Made by a program: the position numbers and the translations under genes. A DNA stretch of 64,000 nt, taken from assembly GCF_963675165.1 (NCBI RefSeq), contig NC_087377.1, positions 5,766,042 through 5,830,041 on the forward strand, read 5' to 3'. Under the pieces are notes generated by a model. That model did no database searches. It was given only the letters and a program-made list of their open reading frames with translations, and had not been told where the DNA came from. Each line of letters begins with the position of its first letter. Position 1 is the first letter of the stretch. Shown piece by piece: positions 11,511-23,317 of the stretch. This DNA is from Halichondria panicea (lineage: Eukaryota > Porifera > Demospongiae > Suberitida > Halichondriidae).

Positions 11511-13974
11511 AAGATATTAATACACAGAGTAGAGTATAGTGTCGTTGTTGGCGGCTACAGCATGCACAGTACAGCCTAAAGATAGCTCATTAAGTAGCTT
11601 TTATTCTCTGCATAATTATGCCAATAGTAAATCAGTTTGGAGGTAATAAAGATTAACCGAATACGCCACCCTAACATCCTCACTCCACCGCTGTTTCAAG
11701 GCTCTTGTAAATTAGAACATTCTGCTATTCAATGAAAAATTGAAAAATGGGTGTAGTTTTTGAACAATTGGTTTTTGAACAATTGTATGTCATACTTAAA
11801 CCCATAGCAACTCATTCATTGAAGTCACATGAAAGCTTGTTGACTGTCATATGCACCTTGTCCTCTACTGAATGACGCTGCACAGCCTATCACAATTATG
11901 CAAAATATGTGGTTGGTCGCGTTGTCCGGAGCCTAGAACACACAGAACACACAGGGGGAGTTGGCGTTGCAGATTTGAAAATTCATCTTAAAACCCTAGT
12001 CCCCTCCCAGCTTGACCCATATCTCACTCTCTGGGATCCTGCAGGTCAGTCGGTGCACTCTAAATAGATTAAAAGTGTTACACAGTATCACATGAAATTA
12101 CACCTCCTCCTCCTCCTCTCAGCGTCATCGTTCATATTCTCAACCTATTTGGAGTGTAGCACATAGGAACATTCTTTATTTGTGTCTTCTTTATTTGTGT
12201 CTAACGATGTTTTGTGGTGTACTGGTACTGGCATTGTTTGTTGATGCCTGTTTTGTCGGGATTTGAATCATCTAAACAATGTGTGGACGAAGGTAAGAAG
12301 ACGTGGGCAAATAATTCGGAAGTTCAGGTTCACATGAAACGGAGCTAGATGGACATGGTGTCAGAGCGAAGTGAAAAACCGGGACAATGGTAGTGCTCTG
12401 AAAGATCCAAGTCAAAGGGTCAAGTTGTTTTCGGTTCAAGCTGGTGCATTGGTGATTCGTTATTGGATCGTGATCGTGGCAATAGCCAAAGTATGCCACT
12501 GATGAGCTGGTGTATTTACAGGCACCAAGAATGTTGCAAAGAAGATGACAACATGGAAATGCAAGCTGAGTAAAGGTACTTGTACTACTGTATGAAGAAC
12601 TGCAGAGCCTACTTTCATTTCCTGAGATCCTGCTGCCATCGAAGCATATGAGGCGACATGCGGAGTCATACTGTCGAGTCACCGCTGTTTCACAACAATG
12701 AAAATTCACCACTTAGTTTATCAGGGTGTAGTACATGATTATGACATGATAATACATTCCAAAAACCACAAGCCAGTGGAAATGGGTCTGGTCTTAGGAG
12801 TATCCCCATGGAAAGGGGAGTTCCTAAGTATGTGTAAAAAAATGTGACTATGCAGGAAGTACACTATGTACAGACTCATCAAAATCACGCGAACACAGTA
12901 CATGTTGTGGCCAACATGAATGGTGTCTGCAGCAAACTTTTGTCCACAAACGCGTTTTCCAAGACTAGCAGTACACTATAAGTATTGATACTGTGTTGTA
13001 ATGGACTAACATTTTTTAAGCAAGTCGTTTGAAAGTGACACTTTGTGACATGTACATTGCAACACTTTTCGGTTGATGCATTCAATTTTACAGATCTGGC
13101 TCCTGATAAGGTACTTCTACGTCACCTAAGTTTCAGTGATAGATTCTTCTCGTTGCTGTGCTGTCGACCGGAAATTTGGTGTGGTGGAGAGTTGTCGGAG
13201 TTGTCGTCAGGTTGGTGGAACTGATCGGCGGTGTTCCAGTTGAGGAGGTCATCTTCGTATAGAGATTATAGGATAGATCCAGAAGAGAAGTTTTCTAATT
13301 CGTTTGTTCTGCTTCCTTTGCTTTTTTTTCTTTATCTCCACTTGTCATCGAAAAAATTACTTTGGCAATGTTGTTTTTGGGATTTTTGGAAGAGCTAAGT
13401 TGGAAGAGCTAAGACTTTAAAAAACATGATATAAAAGTTGAGCCACTAATTCGTCTACACAGTTCAATGGTGCCGCTTGTAAACTATGTTTAGTGTACAT
13501 CATAGTTTACAATGTTGTAGTGATAAGTGCTGTTTGGGACCATGATGTTTCTTACAAGCTGTCAAATGATGTCAGGATTAAAATGATGTCAGGAGGACTC
13601 TTAATGGTATTCGGCTAGGTGGCAGTATGGGCACGATGGGCACGACAACGACTTGGACTGCGCATGACGCACAGACGTAGGCACAGAAATTCTGGCTGTT
13701 TCTAGGTTAGCTATTGGCATTGGTGCTTGATACGAGATCGTTGGCCCATTCTCACTAGATTTTTTGGCCACCTTTTTTGCTAAAATATATTGCATTTTTG
13801 CAGAATTGTGTGGGATGCCTTTGTGGCTCATCCAGTCAACGGAGAAGATTTCGTCTAAATCTGCCTGGTATTTGGGCAGCTGTATCTTCTGGTAGATTTT
13901 TTTCTGGTAGATTTTCCTTTACCTAACTGCCCCCTACATATATAGTGTGTATATAGTGTGTTGCATGGAAAATC

Positions 13975-14003
13975 ACAAATTAAATTGAGGAGGATTAATT
14001 TGT
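13975..14003. repeat. 29-bp palindromic motif, second copy at 5458
   Basis: ACAAATTAAATTGAGGAGGA plus TTAATTTGT is flanked by complementary ends (ACAAATTAA / TTAATTTGT). The core AAATTAAATTGAGGAGGATT recurs at about 5459-5482. This suggests ends or remnants of a dispersed short element. Confidence 0.6.
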
Positions 14004-15274
14004 AACTCATGCAGTGCTTGCTTGCTCAGGACGTCCCATCACTGTACACCAACCATCACTATACACCATCACTGTACACCAAGTACTTGCCGTAGAGGAT
14101 AATTAGAGTAGATCACAAATCGCCAAATTTTGAATAAACACACCACGACGTACAATAACAACAACAACAACATAAAATTGCATGTACTTAACACAATTTT
14201 TTTTATTAAGATTGTTGATTATTGAAAGATTCATCCAACAAGATTGTGTGCATGTGAGCAGCATGTTTCTTGTTGCTAAGCAACTGTGCTATATAGTCCA
14301 GTGGGATATGGATTCAAGCTGATTCAGAACTAGATTCGGACACTCCCCTCTGAGACTATACATGATGTGGTACCTACCGACATTGAATGACAAATAATAC
14401 CCACTGCCGTAGTATTAATGAAGTAGACGACATAGGTTTTTAATGCAAAAGTATTTGCAGTATTTGCAGTAAGTTCGTAGTCTATAATTGTTGTATTGAC
14501 CTGTCTTCATTACTAATTTCATATGTTCCAATGTTGTGGAGCGCTCGAGTGGATTTCATTGCAAGTAACTGAGATATGGAATTATATTTTGGGTTTACCT
14601 TTTTGGCATTGTCAAAAGGATACAGTGGAATTCCCGCATGACCGGTCGGTGCAGTGCCTCGTTGTTCCACCTGATGGTTCAATATCTGATAGACAACCGT
14701 GTTTTTTGTTACAAAGCTTTCCATTAAATGTTCTTGTTGATGTTCTTGTTGATGTTCTTTTGTCCAAAGAACGTGTGTTTCTACGAGTTATTCTTTGTAC
14801 AGCACGTCTTCCAAACACAGATGCCAAACACAGATACTAATTTATTTCTCACTTGGCAACAATTTTCGACAAAAATAGTTAGTTCCTCTTTGGTGGTGTC
14901 AATTTTTTTGCTTAAATCAGATAGTATTGATTCAACCTCGTCAATGGATGTAGAGTTGCCAACTCACTACCTCAATGAAAAGGGTGTTATCCATTTACGT
15001 AGATAGCTTGAATGTGTGATCCATCCGTAAACACTTGTTTATGGACAGTTTTGACATTTCTGAATTATAAAATCATTCTCTTCAAATGTAGCATTTGGTA
15101 ATAATGGTGACAAATAAGCTGAACAGATTTTGATGTCACAATAGTCTCTAATCTGCTTGCTGCTTAGTGTTGTTGACAGTGTTGTGTTGACAGTGTTGTA
15201 AGCAGTTAGCAGTTGTTGGATAACATCCGAAACATGATAGTTTGTCTTGCTATGGATTCCATTGACAAACCTTC

Positions 15275-15498
15275 TGTGGAATGTGAACTAATTGTATCAT
15301 GTATTTAGTAGAGTATTCTAGAATGTTCTAGTAGATTGTTTGTACTATGCTAGTTGTTATTAGATACATCTAGAACCTTCTAGGAACTGTTTTGGTGTTT
15401 TTGGTGTTTTGTATAAATACTTAAATACTCCGGTGTTGTTACAATGATCAGTCTTTATGTCTAAAAGTCAAATGACAACAAATCTACACGATACTACA
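15275..15498 (+). mobile_element. Putative 5' LTR of a Gypsy-type retrotransposon
   Basis: The segment starts TGTGGAATGTG and ends CTACA, satisfying the TG...CA rule, has a TATA-like GTATAAATAC at about 15411, and is followed directly by TGGTGGCAGCGG (15499), which looks like a tRNA primer-binding site. The gag start follows at 15518. No matching 3' LTR was found, so the boundaries are inferred. Confidence 0.5.
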
Positions 15499-15517
15499 TG
15501 GTGGCAGCGGTGGAACT

Positions 15518-16400
15518 ATGGCCCACTTACGTCTACAACCTCTTGAGCCGTTTAACTTTCGCAACCCCAATGACTGGCCTCGATGGAAACGCCGGTTTGA
15601 GCAGTTCAGAGAAGCGTCCTCTCTGACAGACGACAGTGCCAGAAAGCAAGTTAATACTCTTCTGTACTGAAGAAGCAGATGCGGTGTTATCATCTACGAA
15701 TGTAACCGCAGAGGAGCGTGCTGTCTATGAGACTGTTCTCGAGAAATTCGACGCTTTTTTCCAAGTGAGAAGAAATGTGATTTTTGAACGGGCACGATTC
15801 AACCAACTCAGTGGGGAACAGTACATAATGGAACTGTACAAGTTAGCCGAAAGCTGTAACTACGAAGGACGAGATGATGCAACTGGATGCGCAGCGCTCA
15901 CTCTGGACAAAGCCAAAAAGACGGTACGTCGGCAGTGGGAGAACAAGCAACAACTGCTCAAAGGAACAGTGAAGGACGAATCAAGCTTAGACCAGCGAAA
16001 AGGATTCCGTAAACAATGGAAGGCAAACCCTCGAGTACCAACCAAGTCTAATTGCCAACGCTGTGGGAGAGGCCAACACACTCGTGAGAAATGCCCTCAC
16101 ACGTGTCAGAAGATCACACGTGTCAGAAGAATGTTTTTCCAAAGTGGTAATGAGATGGATGCTGGACACAGTTTCGAACAGCCGTCTGGCTGACACAGGT
16201 TCACCTTGTTTAAGATGGACACAGGAGCGGAGGTCACAGCGATATCGATGGATACTTACCGACACTTAAAACTTACCGACACTTAAAGAAGCCACAGCTG
16301 ACGACAGCTAGCAAAGCTCTATATGGGACCTTCAAGAATCAAGTTGAAAGTAAAGGGAATGTTCATGGCATACTACAAAAATCTCAAGAGTCTCCGCTAA
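15518..16400 (+). pseudogene. Gypsy-type gag-protease remnant
   Basis: From ATG 15518 the frame gives LQPLEPFNFRNPNDWPRWKR and RFEQFREASSLTDDSARKQV, the conserved start of Gypsy-group gag. After a frameshift near 15635 it continues with YETVLEKFDAFFQVRRNVIF and ERARFNQLSGEQY. An internal deletion joins this to a nucleic-acid-binding tail with a zinc-knuckle half (CQRCGRGQHTREKC). A retropepsin start (MDTGAEVTAIS) follows at about 16213. Two 17-bp tandem duplications fall in it, at 16097-16130 and at 16254-16287. The second shifts the protease frame, and ignoring one copy restores it. No reverse transcriptase follows. Confidence 0.75.
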
Positions 16401-16619
16401 CGCCTATAGAAAAGGAGTGTCTCCCCTATTAGTGAAAACAGGAGGAGGACAGGTAATCCTATTAATTTACAGAATTTATGTAAATTACAGCCAATCATAA
16501 ATTACAGCCAATCACTTTGCTCGTATTCCGAGTGGGAAGGACCAGCAGCGATGGGAAGGCAGCAGCGATGGGAAGGACCAGCAGCTTCATTCTCACCAGT
16601 TGCTGCTGACGTCAGCTAG

Positions 16620-16858
16620 CTAGTGAAATTCGGTACACTGGTAAGCTGGACTCACTGCGATAAAGCTCCATAAGCTTCTCTGAAAGCCTTTTCTAAGCGA
16701 GTGATAAACTCACACACCTCTTCCTTGGTCTGTTGAGACATGTGCTTGAACTCCAATGCTCCAAGCATCCTGCTTCTAGGGTCCAATCTATTTCTAAGGG
16801 CCTCTGTAGCATACATATCACAGTACGTATTATTGCTAACTATAAGTAATGGGTCCAT
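16620..16858 (-). pseudogene. Gag N-terminal fragment (inverted)
   Basis: The minus-strand frame from ATG 16858 reads SNNTYCDMYATEALRNRL, GALEFKHMSQQTKEEVCEFI and TRLEKAFREAYG. This is retrotransposon gag/capsid-like. It ends at EAYG, and the sequence expected next (SKETRDALLF) is found about 1.7 kb away on the plus strand at about 18590. The two pieces together make one gag, implying inversion or complex insertion. A piggyBac remnant lies between them. Confidence 0.6.
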
Positions 16859-17389
16859 CAGTTACAGTCACTGTTACACATGTTATGGTTTCTTGGAATA
16901 AAGTTCCACACGTAGCACTGGACATCTGGAATATTATCATGCGTTGCCACGCCCCGTAATTTACTATTGTATTCACATGTGTACCGAATTACCATTGTAT
17001 GCAGATACACGCATTGTCACTAAACTATCGTACTAAAAGTGCTCTTAGGAACACATAGATGTAATGCCACCCAGGAGGTACACCACAGAGCTCGTTTTTT
17101 TATAGTGGTTTCGCAATCACCCCTAGTGACCTAACTTGAGTATAGTACAAACTGAAAATAACCAGAACGTTCTTTTTTTTTTATAGTGGTGTCGGCAGTC
17201 GGCAGTCGTGCTCTCCACTCAGTCGTGCTCTCCACTTTCAACCACTTTCAAACAAACTGAAAATCAAACTGAAAAACAAACACCGGAGCGTTAGTCCCTA
17301 GTGAGCAGTCGTGCTCTCCACTTACAAACAAACTGAAAAAAGAAAACGAAACGAAAAAAACTGAGAGCTTTACCACACCTAAGAGGCTC

Positions 17390-18230
17390 ATGATGGTATA
17401 TCTTCCAGCAGTTGCGCTGTCTGCTCTGATACGCATCTTGTGTCTATACTGTGCCCTCTTTTTACACCTGACAGTCTGTTGTGCCTTGTCATTGTGCTTG
17501 GGAGTGTGATCAAGGGTCCTTCGTTTACCTCTGTTGGCTCTCTTGCGGTAGTTACCTATGAGCTGCTCTGCAAGCTCCAATTTGAATGTAATGTAACTCC
17601 AATGCTTTTGTGCAAATTTCCATAGGTGGTAAGCATTGAGGATGCTGGTCTCTAGCAGGTACGAAAACACACGCTTCCACCAATTCTTGAAACGCCTACC
17701 CAAATTGTAGCACGCAATTAGTTGGTCTCCTCTGGTAGTCGGGCGTACGCTTCACTTGGGCTACAGTCGGGCTGACAGCTAAATGAATAGTAAATAAATG
17801 GGACGACACCAACAACTAGCTAGGAGAGGCCCAGAGGAACGATAGTCATAGTGCCCCCTTGCCCTTGTTCTTAGGGACCACTAAGTCACGGGGGAAATTA
17901 TTTCGTGTATAATGAGCAGCACCAGCACCCTTGTTATACAGTGTCAGATAGTAATTGTCAACGTAGAGTGTAGGATTGTAAGGCTGTACACCACTCTAGC
18001 TGTCGTGGCATGCGCACCAGTATATACCACGCAAAACGCAAAACAAAAATTATTCTTGAGATACTGCTTGAACCCCAGTCTACCTTTGAACTTTATCATT
18101 GCTTCATCTATTGTAAGCTCGCTGTGGGTGTTGTACTGGGATTCAAATTGGGCAGAAATTAGATCAAAGCCCCGGCGGTACCAAATACTCTCTGAGAGAG
18201 AGTGGGTGGATTGGGAGGGTTCTTAAGACA
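17390..18230 (-). pseudogene. PiggyBac-type transposase remnant
   Basis: Minus-strand motifs occur in order: ELTIDEAMIKFKGRLGFKQY (first catalytic Asp region, about 18115-18055), HVDNYYLTLYNKG (second Asp, about 17965-17925), GDQLIACYNLGRRFKNWWKR (third Asp region, about 17730-17675), then VFSYLLETSILNAYHLWK and LELAEQLIGNYRKRANRGKR. These are the DDE_Tnp_1_7 (piggyBac) blocks with all three Asp positions recognisable, but frameshifts and gaps lie between blocks. The C-terminal cysteine-rich finger is degraded. TTAA-flanked ends could not be placed. A 17-bp duplication lies just downstream at 17203-17236. Confidence 0.75.
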
Positions 18231-18584
18231 GTCGTCTTGGTTCCTACAAAAAGGTCTTATGATACAACATAAATGTGTTTACCTGAAGCTCCTGATAGGT
18301 ATATAGCACAAGAACACATAGTCGCCACTGAGAAACACTCTGACTGCCTTACCCCTAAATGGTAACGAAACTCCACGTTTTGTGTTTCATCCCGTTGATC
18401 TGCTGTCCCAGAGCTACACTCAAGTTTGCGGGGCTGTCCGGGGCCTCGTATACTTCGAAGATTGTCACCGCTGATGTACTCCTTGGCTTCACCCAGTTCC
18501 TTGTACCACCCATATACAGGTATGTGTAATGTTAACTTGGTCTCAGTGTCCGTATTTTAAGCCCACGGTATCTGGAGGTCTGCC

Positions 18585-19430
18585 AAACTCTATGTCGAAG
18601 GAGACTAGAGATGCTCTCCTCTTTGCAAGATGGGCTTAGATTTGAGCTGTATCTGGTGCTGTGTCGTATGAGCAGCTTTGTATAGCTGCCAAGGGGGAAG
18701 CAAGACGTATTGTAGCTCTGAAGAAGCGACGAGAGCTAGGAGGCACCAACACCCAGGAGGCACCCCCAAGCTTTAGACCCAGATCAATAATGACGCACCA
18801 CCAAGTGAAAATAAGCATCCAAGAGATGTTAGAGATCGTTCTGGTAAGAGAGTATGCTATGTATGCCAGAAGCCTGGACACTTTGGCCACGAGTGTCGAC
18901 AGAGAAAATCAGAGAGCAACGGTGCCTACCTCCAAAGGAGTAGCGGCGGGCGACCCCAGAACAGGTCCTATGGTCCAGCCGCAAAACAAGTAAGGAGTGA
19001 ACCAATAGACTATGATTCGGAGCCTGGTTTAAATGGTTTAAATGATCCTAGAGACTACCTCGAATCCGAGGAGGAGGACGGTGAACCTGACATGGTACAG
19101 TCAAGCTCGGTATGCTAATGTAGATCTGCAAGGTGTGCCAGCGAGAGGTGTCATTGATAGTGGAGCGGACATCACTATTATAGGAGGTGATCTTTTCAAG
19201 CAAGTGGCCACGGTAGCCAAGCTGCGAAAGAAGGACTTCCGATCGGCGGACAAGACACCTCGCACATACGATCAACGACCGTTTGTGTTGCACGGCTGTA
19301 TGGACCTCGACATTACATTTGGAGGTAAAACTATGTCCACTCCAATCTATGTTAAGATGGAATGTTAAGATGGATTCGTCTACCCCCTTGCTTCTGTCCA
19401 TAGATAGTAGAGGAGAGGGATTGGAAACGC
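18585..19430 (+). pseudogene. Retrotransposon gag C-terminus and aspartic protease remnant
   Basis: The segment SKETRDALLFA (about 18594) continues in shifted frames as LQDGLRFEL and YEQLCIAAKGEARRIVALKK. A CCHC zinc knuckle CYVCQKPGHFGHEC lies at about 18858-18899. A second frame encodes VDLQGVPARGVIDSGADITI (about 19120-19180), the DSG active site of a retropepsin, followed by RTYDQRPFVLHGCMDLD. At 19349-19374 a 13-bp tandem duplication introduces a stop, and ignoring one copy extends the frame into DSSTPLLLS. No polymerase region follows. Confidence 0.75.
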
Positions 19431-19649
19431 ATGTATAGGAGTGCGGCCCATGCATGTCACGGTCACGTGCATTCGGAGGCAACAAAGATAAAGCATAAAG
19501 GCAACAAAGATAAAGCTTATAATTATAAGAAGTATTATAATTATCAAGAGGATCAAGGACAGCTACTCGCACTCGAATCGGCTTGCCTTCCTCCGAGTTA
19601 TAACAGATAAAGAAATAATTATGTGTAAGTGCGTTTGAGGAGTTTTCCA

Positions 19650-20256
19650 CCAACTTAATGCACTCTTTGGAAAGATGCCTTCTTGACTGTATCACTAGGG
19701 AAGCAAATTTTCGATCATTTAATGTAATGCGAGAAAATATTTGGTCTTGTTTCCATAAGTTGAGGCTCAGTAAAATGTGGAAGGACTTTTGCAAGTCCAA
19801 TGGTGTAACGCTAAGCCCACTTGTTTATCAACACATTAACCAAAAGTTAAAGTTAAGAAACCAAGCGAGAGTACTGTCGATATACCTGAGCTCACTACAG
19901 ATGAAAAAAATGTCATTAGGTACATTGCTGGATATGTACCCTTCAAATTGCTAAAACGTTACGAACAAAGTGTTTGTGAGGAGAGCGAAGAATGCTTAAC
20001 TTTAGGCGAAGAAGACCGAAGACAAACGAAAACAAGGGCTGTTGCAGGTGATGAAGATGTACAGTTTTATTGGACATTGTTGTCAGTAGATATAACGGAC
20101 GAAATAAAAGCCACTATATTGCTGAGCGAAATGATTGGTCTTTGGGTCACTATTCGTGGATTTTCAATTGCAAAGGCATGGCTTGAAAAGTACTTGCCTA
20201 AGAAAATTGGCAAGACAAAAGGACTTAGAAAAGACCTGAAAAAAACATTTGGTTGA
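19650..20256 (+). pseudogene. Transposon-derived protein, C-terminal region
   Basis: The plus strand reads FNVMRENIWSCFHKLRLSK, then after a frameshift at a doubled AAAGTT (about 19850) VIRYIAGYVPFKLLKRYEQS, ending with IGLWVTIRGFSIAKAWLEKY and TKGLRK and a stop at 20256. YIAGYVPFKL and W(V/I)T(I/V)RGFS near a basic C-terminus recur in multicopy transposase-like proteins of cnidarians and sponges. The exact superfamily was not determined; a relation to P-element or THAP-associated transposases is possible. It converges with the P-element-like gene on the other strand. Confidence 0.5.
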
Positions 20257-20364
20257 ATTTTGTATTGTGCCACATCAATTAATTATATAATTACAACAAT
20301 ATTTATTGTGACGAGGTATTTATTGTGACGAGGGTGTATACACAATGAACTAAAAATTCGGTTG

Positions 20365-22350
20365 TTAGTTTCTTGGCCTTTTAGGTAAAGGTTCACTCAA
20401 GCAGTCAGTGTCTGTAGTGCATAGCCTCTTTCCACAGTTACCTCGAACAGGTTCTAGTGCTGCTGATCCTTGTACACGAAGTGAGATCGTATTTGAGCAG
20501 AACTGCTGCACATTCGGATTTTCATTCCTCCCCCCAGCAGCCCTCTGTTTACCAAAGAACGATTCGAGAGGGTCTTGGCATAGTTTCTCAGACAGAACAC
20601 ATTTTACTCCAGGTATGGACAGTAGAACAGGCACCATTTCCACAAAGGATGTCACTAGGAAAATATACAGGGGTATGTACATGTAAGATAAGCACCACTG
20701 TTAATGATACAATAAAAAATTAATCTGCATTATTTACCTGTTATTTTAAGCCCTTCTATTGTCTGGATAGAGAGAAGCAACCACTTCTGCATTTGACAGA
20801 GTACTGCCAATCTTGCAGATACTTGAGAAAAGTATCTTTCAACCACTGTAAAGTAAGAATTGAAATTGAAATAGAGCACACTATGCATCCTCCTATAAAC
20901 TCACGGACAGTCTATTGTCGGAGGGGTCTCGGTGTGGTCTTAAATCTGGTTTTCTTTTTACAACACTCTCCTTGAAACTTCGCACATTGAAAAAGTCAAA
21001 AAGACAATCAAATAAACGGACGAAGTTTGTTGTTTCTCCCATCTCGCTATCACTATAATAGTCGAAGGCATTGGCAACTGATGCGCTTAGAACCTACAAG
21101 GAATACAACTTGTGAAATTTCAATAGTTGTATGTATTGAAATGGTACTAATGAGTGACAGCTTGAATTCTTCTTACCTGAGCTGCCAGGTTCACTTTCAT
21201 CCTTGAATATGAAGTAAGGTGAATATGATCTTTTTTCAACTTTGGTAGCAAACTGAGTCCCGACTGAGTCTTAGTACGCTCATACAAGTATTTGAGGTGG
21301 CCCCAGCTGATGTGCTTGCCATTAATCTGAAATAATTAAGGACATGCATGTGTTTTCGCCTAAAATAATGTTTTAATAACTTACCCAAAGGGCTCTAGAA
21401 TTCTTGTTCGCAAAAGAATTGGATTCCTTGTGGTTTTTATCAGATGGGGTACATCACTTATAAAATATATCTCTTGTTCACAACACCATTCCCTCTATCG
21501 TGCATCTTATAAAATTTTCTGTTAGGAGAGGCACCATCAGAGCAGAAAGCTATAACATTTAATCCACAGCACTCCAAATGTCTAACTGCTTCCCAAACCA
21601 ATGAAAACAGTGCATCTGCGGTGATTCCTCTTGTAGCAAAGTGGGCATAGGGAAACTCGAGGTTTGAGAACATTCCTCATTCCTCTTATCATGAAAAGCA
21701 GCACGTGTGATGCAATGTCTTTATGACTACTATTTGAGTTTAAATCTTCACTAGCTTTGTCCAGTTATATTCAAAAACCCCATCAACTCGCAACTATGCT
21801 TATTAAAAACTAAATCTTGACATATCTTCATTTCATCCCATACAAGAACTACCACGTGCTTCTTCCTATCCCAGGACGTATCCAATTGGTATAATCTCGC
21901 AATGTCCTTTCTGAGGGCAAAGATATCAGACCAGAGCCACGTAGGGCATGGTAACAAGCAGATGAAATGATGTAAACACCATTTTATAAACCGCAGGGTG
22001 CCATCGAACTTGTCTTGAATCCGTTACTCTAGCTGACTTTAATTGTTGGTCCCAAAAGACTCGTTTAAAAGAGCCTTCTGGGCATTCTTGATGGACACTT
22101 TTTGTCATTCCGTCCATTAACTGAACAATATCCGAGCTCAAACTTGAATCTAGTACAACGTGGTTCTTTTTAGTCATTTGTACAATTTTTTCTCTGAGGC
22201 GCTCAACTCCTTTTGACTGTGCATGGTACCGACCTCTCAAATCTGAATATCTTGCAAACTTTTCAGGTGTACTCAAGTAGCGAATATTTACTCTACTTTT
22301 TGACAACTTGCGGATCGGAGACTTTAATTTTCGTTTGGACCAGCAATGAA
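20365..22350 (-). pseudogene. P-element/THAP9-like transposase gene, damaged
   Basis: Minus-strand blocks occur in family order: SRVNIRYLSTPEKFARYSDL, SFKRVFWDQQ and RWHPA (22306 to about 22000); HVVVLVWDEMKICQDLVF (about 21840); ITADALFSLVWEAVRHLECC and SDGASPNRKFYKMH (about 21630-21490); INGKHISWGHLKYLYERTKT and SRMKVNLAAQ ending at a donor GTAAGAAG (about 21331-21177); VLSASVANAFDYYSDSEMGE and NVRSF (about 21095-20900); WLLLSIQTIEGLKIT (about 20760); and finally LCQDPLESFFGKQRAAGGRN and VQGSAALEPVRGNC to a stop at 20365. This matches P-element transposase, with a spliced structure. A frameshift follows RWHPA. The N-terminal THAP finger and the terminal repeats were not found. Confidence 0.8.
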
Positions 22351-22699
22351 ATATTCCTCTTAAGGAATCCCTATATGAGCATTTCCGTGTGCTTTAGCGG
22401 AATGTAGTCAGAGCCAATGAAATGCATATCCTCCCAATGAAATGCGAGTATTGCCTCTGTGGAATTTGGATTACAGCCAATGGAATTTAGATACAGATGA
22501 AATGAGAGTATTTCTACATTTACTCCTTCTTTATAACCTCCAATATCACATTCCAAGAGCACACGGAAGTGCTGCAAGAGTCTCCAGACTCTCTTCCCCC
22601 TCCCCCTCCCCTCTCTGAGAAAAAGGTCTGGCCCCCAGACTAACAGAGAAGAGGTCACCCTATTCTCGCTATTATTTTTTAGAACATTTAGAACTGCCC

Positions 22700-23100
22700 A
22701 CAAAAACGCCCACGTGTAACCTTTGACAAATCAAAGTGTATCTGCAGGTACTAGGTAGCTAGCTAGCTCGATTGCAGCATAGTAAAACTAGTTCTCAGCA
22801 GCAAACAGTTTCAACTCCACAGGGGTTGTCTTGGACCTGGCTGGAGGACCTGGCTGGACTAGGACTGGTCATGCTTCTCTAAAATAATACTATGTAGTTT
22901 AAAATGAAAATACAATAAGAATTGGCATAGAGCAAAGTGTAAACCTCGATTTGAGGCCGCGGGTGGGCGTATATTCGAATGAAAACTCGCCGTTCGCGAT
23001 TAAACGCCCAGTCCCCTAATAAGCCTAGACTTCTTGCAGAAAAGGGTGGGCGTATTTTCGCGAGGGTACGGCATAAGTTAAGTCCCTTTTGTTGAGTCTT
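22700..23100. other. No recognisable gene
   Basis: A 13-bp duplication (GGACCTGGCTGGA, 22832-22858) is present. No upstream exons of the GPCR-like gene that begins at 23105 could be identified here, so its N-terminus is missing or unrecognised. Confidence 0.4.
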
Positions 23101-23317
23101 GCAGGAAGTTATGAACGTTCTCAACAATGTTCTGGATGAGAGGAATACAGAAGGATGGGAAAGATTGCAAAATGGTAAATGATGGACGATAATGCAATAG
23201 TTATTACACGGGTACGTGGTGGCTATGAGTGTCACAAGCAGTTTATTGGCCTGCATGGTAGTATATTGTGCATGGTCAATAATCTAAAAAGTGCCTACTT
23301 TGTTGTCTTAAGGCCAT

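Larger units (their letters stand above)
10600..15270. other. No recognisable gene; short duplications and hairpins
   Basis: Open frames here (for example 12712-12272 minus, 13831-13601 minus, 14523-14840 plus and 14728-15006 plus) show no domain I recognise, and several are built on local duplications such as the 12-bp triplication GTTCTTGTTGAT at about 14727-14760. The stretch includes 17-bp duplications at 10927, 11077 and 11328 and a perfect hairpin at 11469-11510. Confidence 0.5.
1455..20333. repeat. Field of exact 17-bp tandem duplications
   Basis: Exact head-to-tail pairs with a 17-bp period lie at 1455-1488, 1879-1912, 2854-2887, 5258-5291, 8692-8725, 10927-10960, 11077-11110, 11328-11361, 16097-16130, 16254-16287, 16481-16514, 16543-16576, 17203-17236 and 20300-20333. 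A partial one (14 of 17 bp) is at 13564-13594. The units are unrelated in sequence. Shorter pairs are also frequent, for example 16 bp at 684-715, 15 bp at 11756-11785 and 12172-12201, 14 bp at 13386-13413 and 13 bp at 19349-19374. Two more 17-bp pairs occur at 55555-55588 and 59422-59455. See findings for interpretation. Confidence 0.92.

Noticed and set aside
19048-19800. 250-codon minus-strand frame
   Set aside because: It overlaps the retropepsin frame on the other strand, has no recognisable domain, and is best explained as a shadow.
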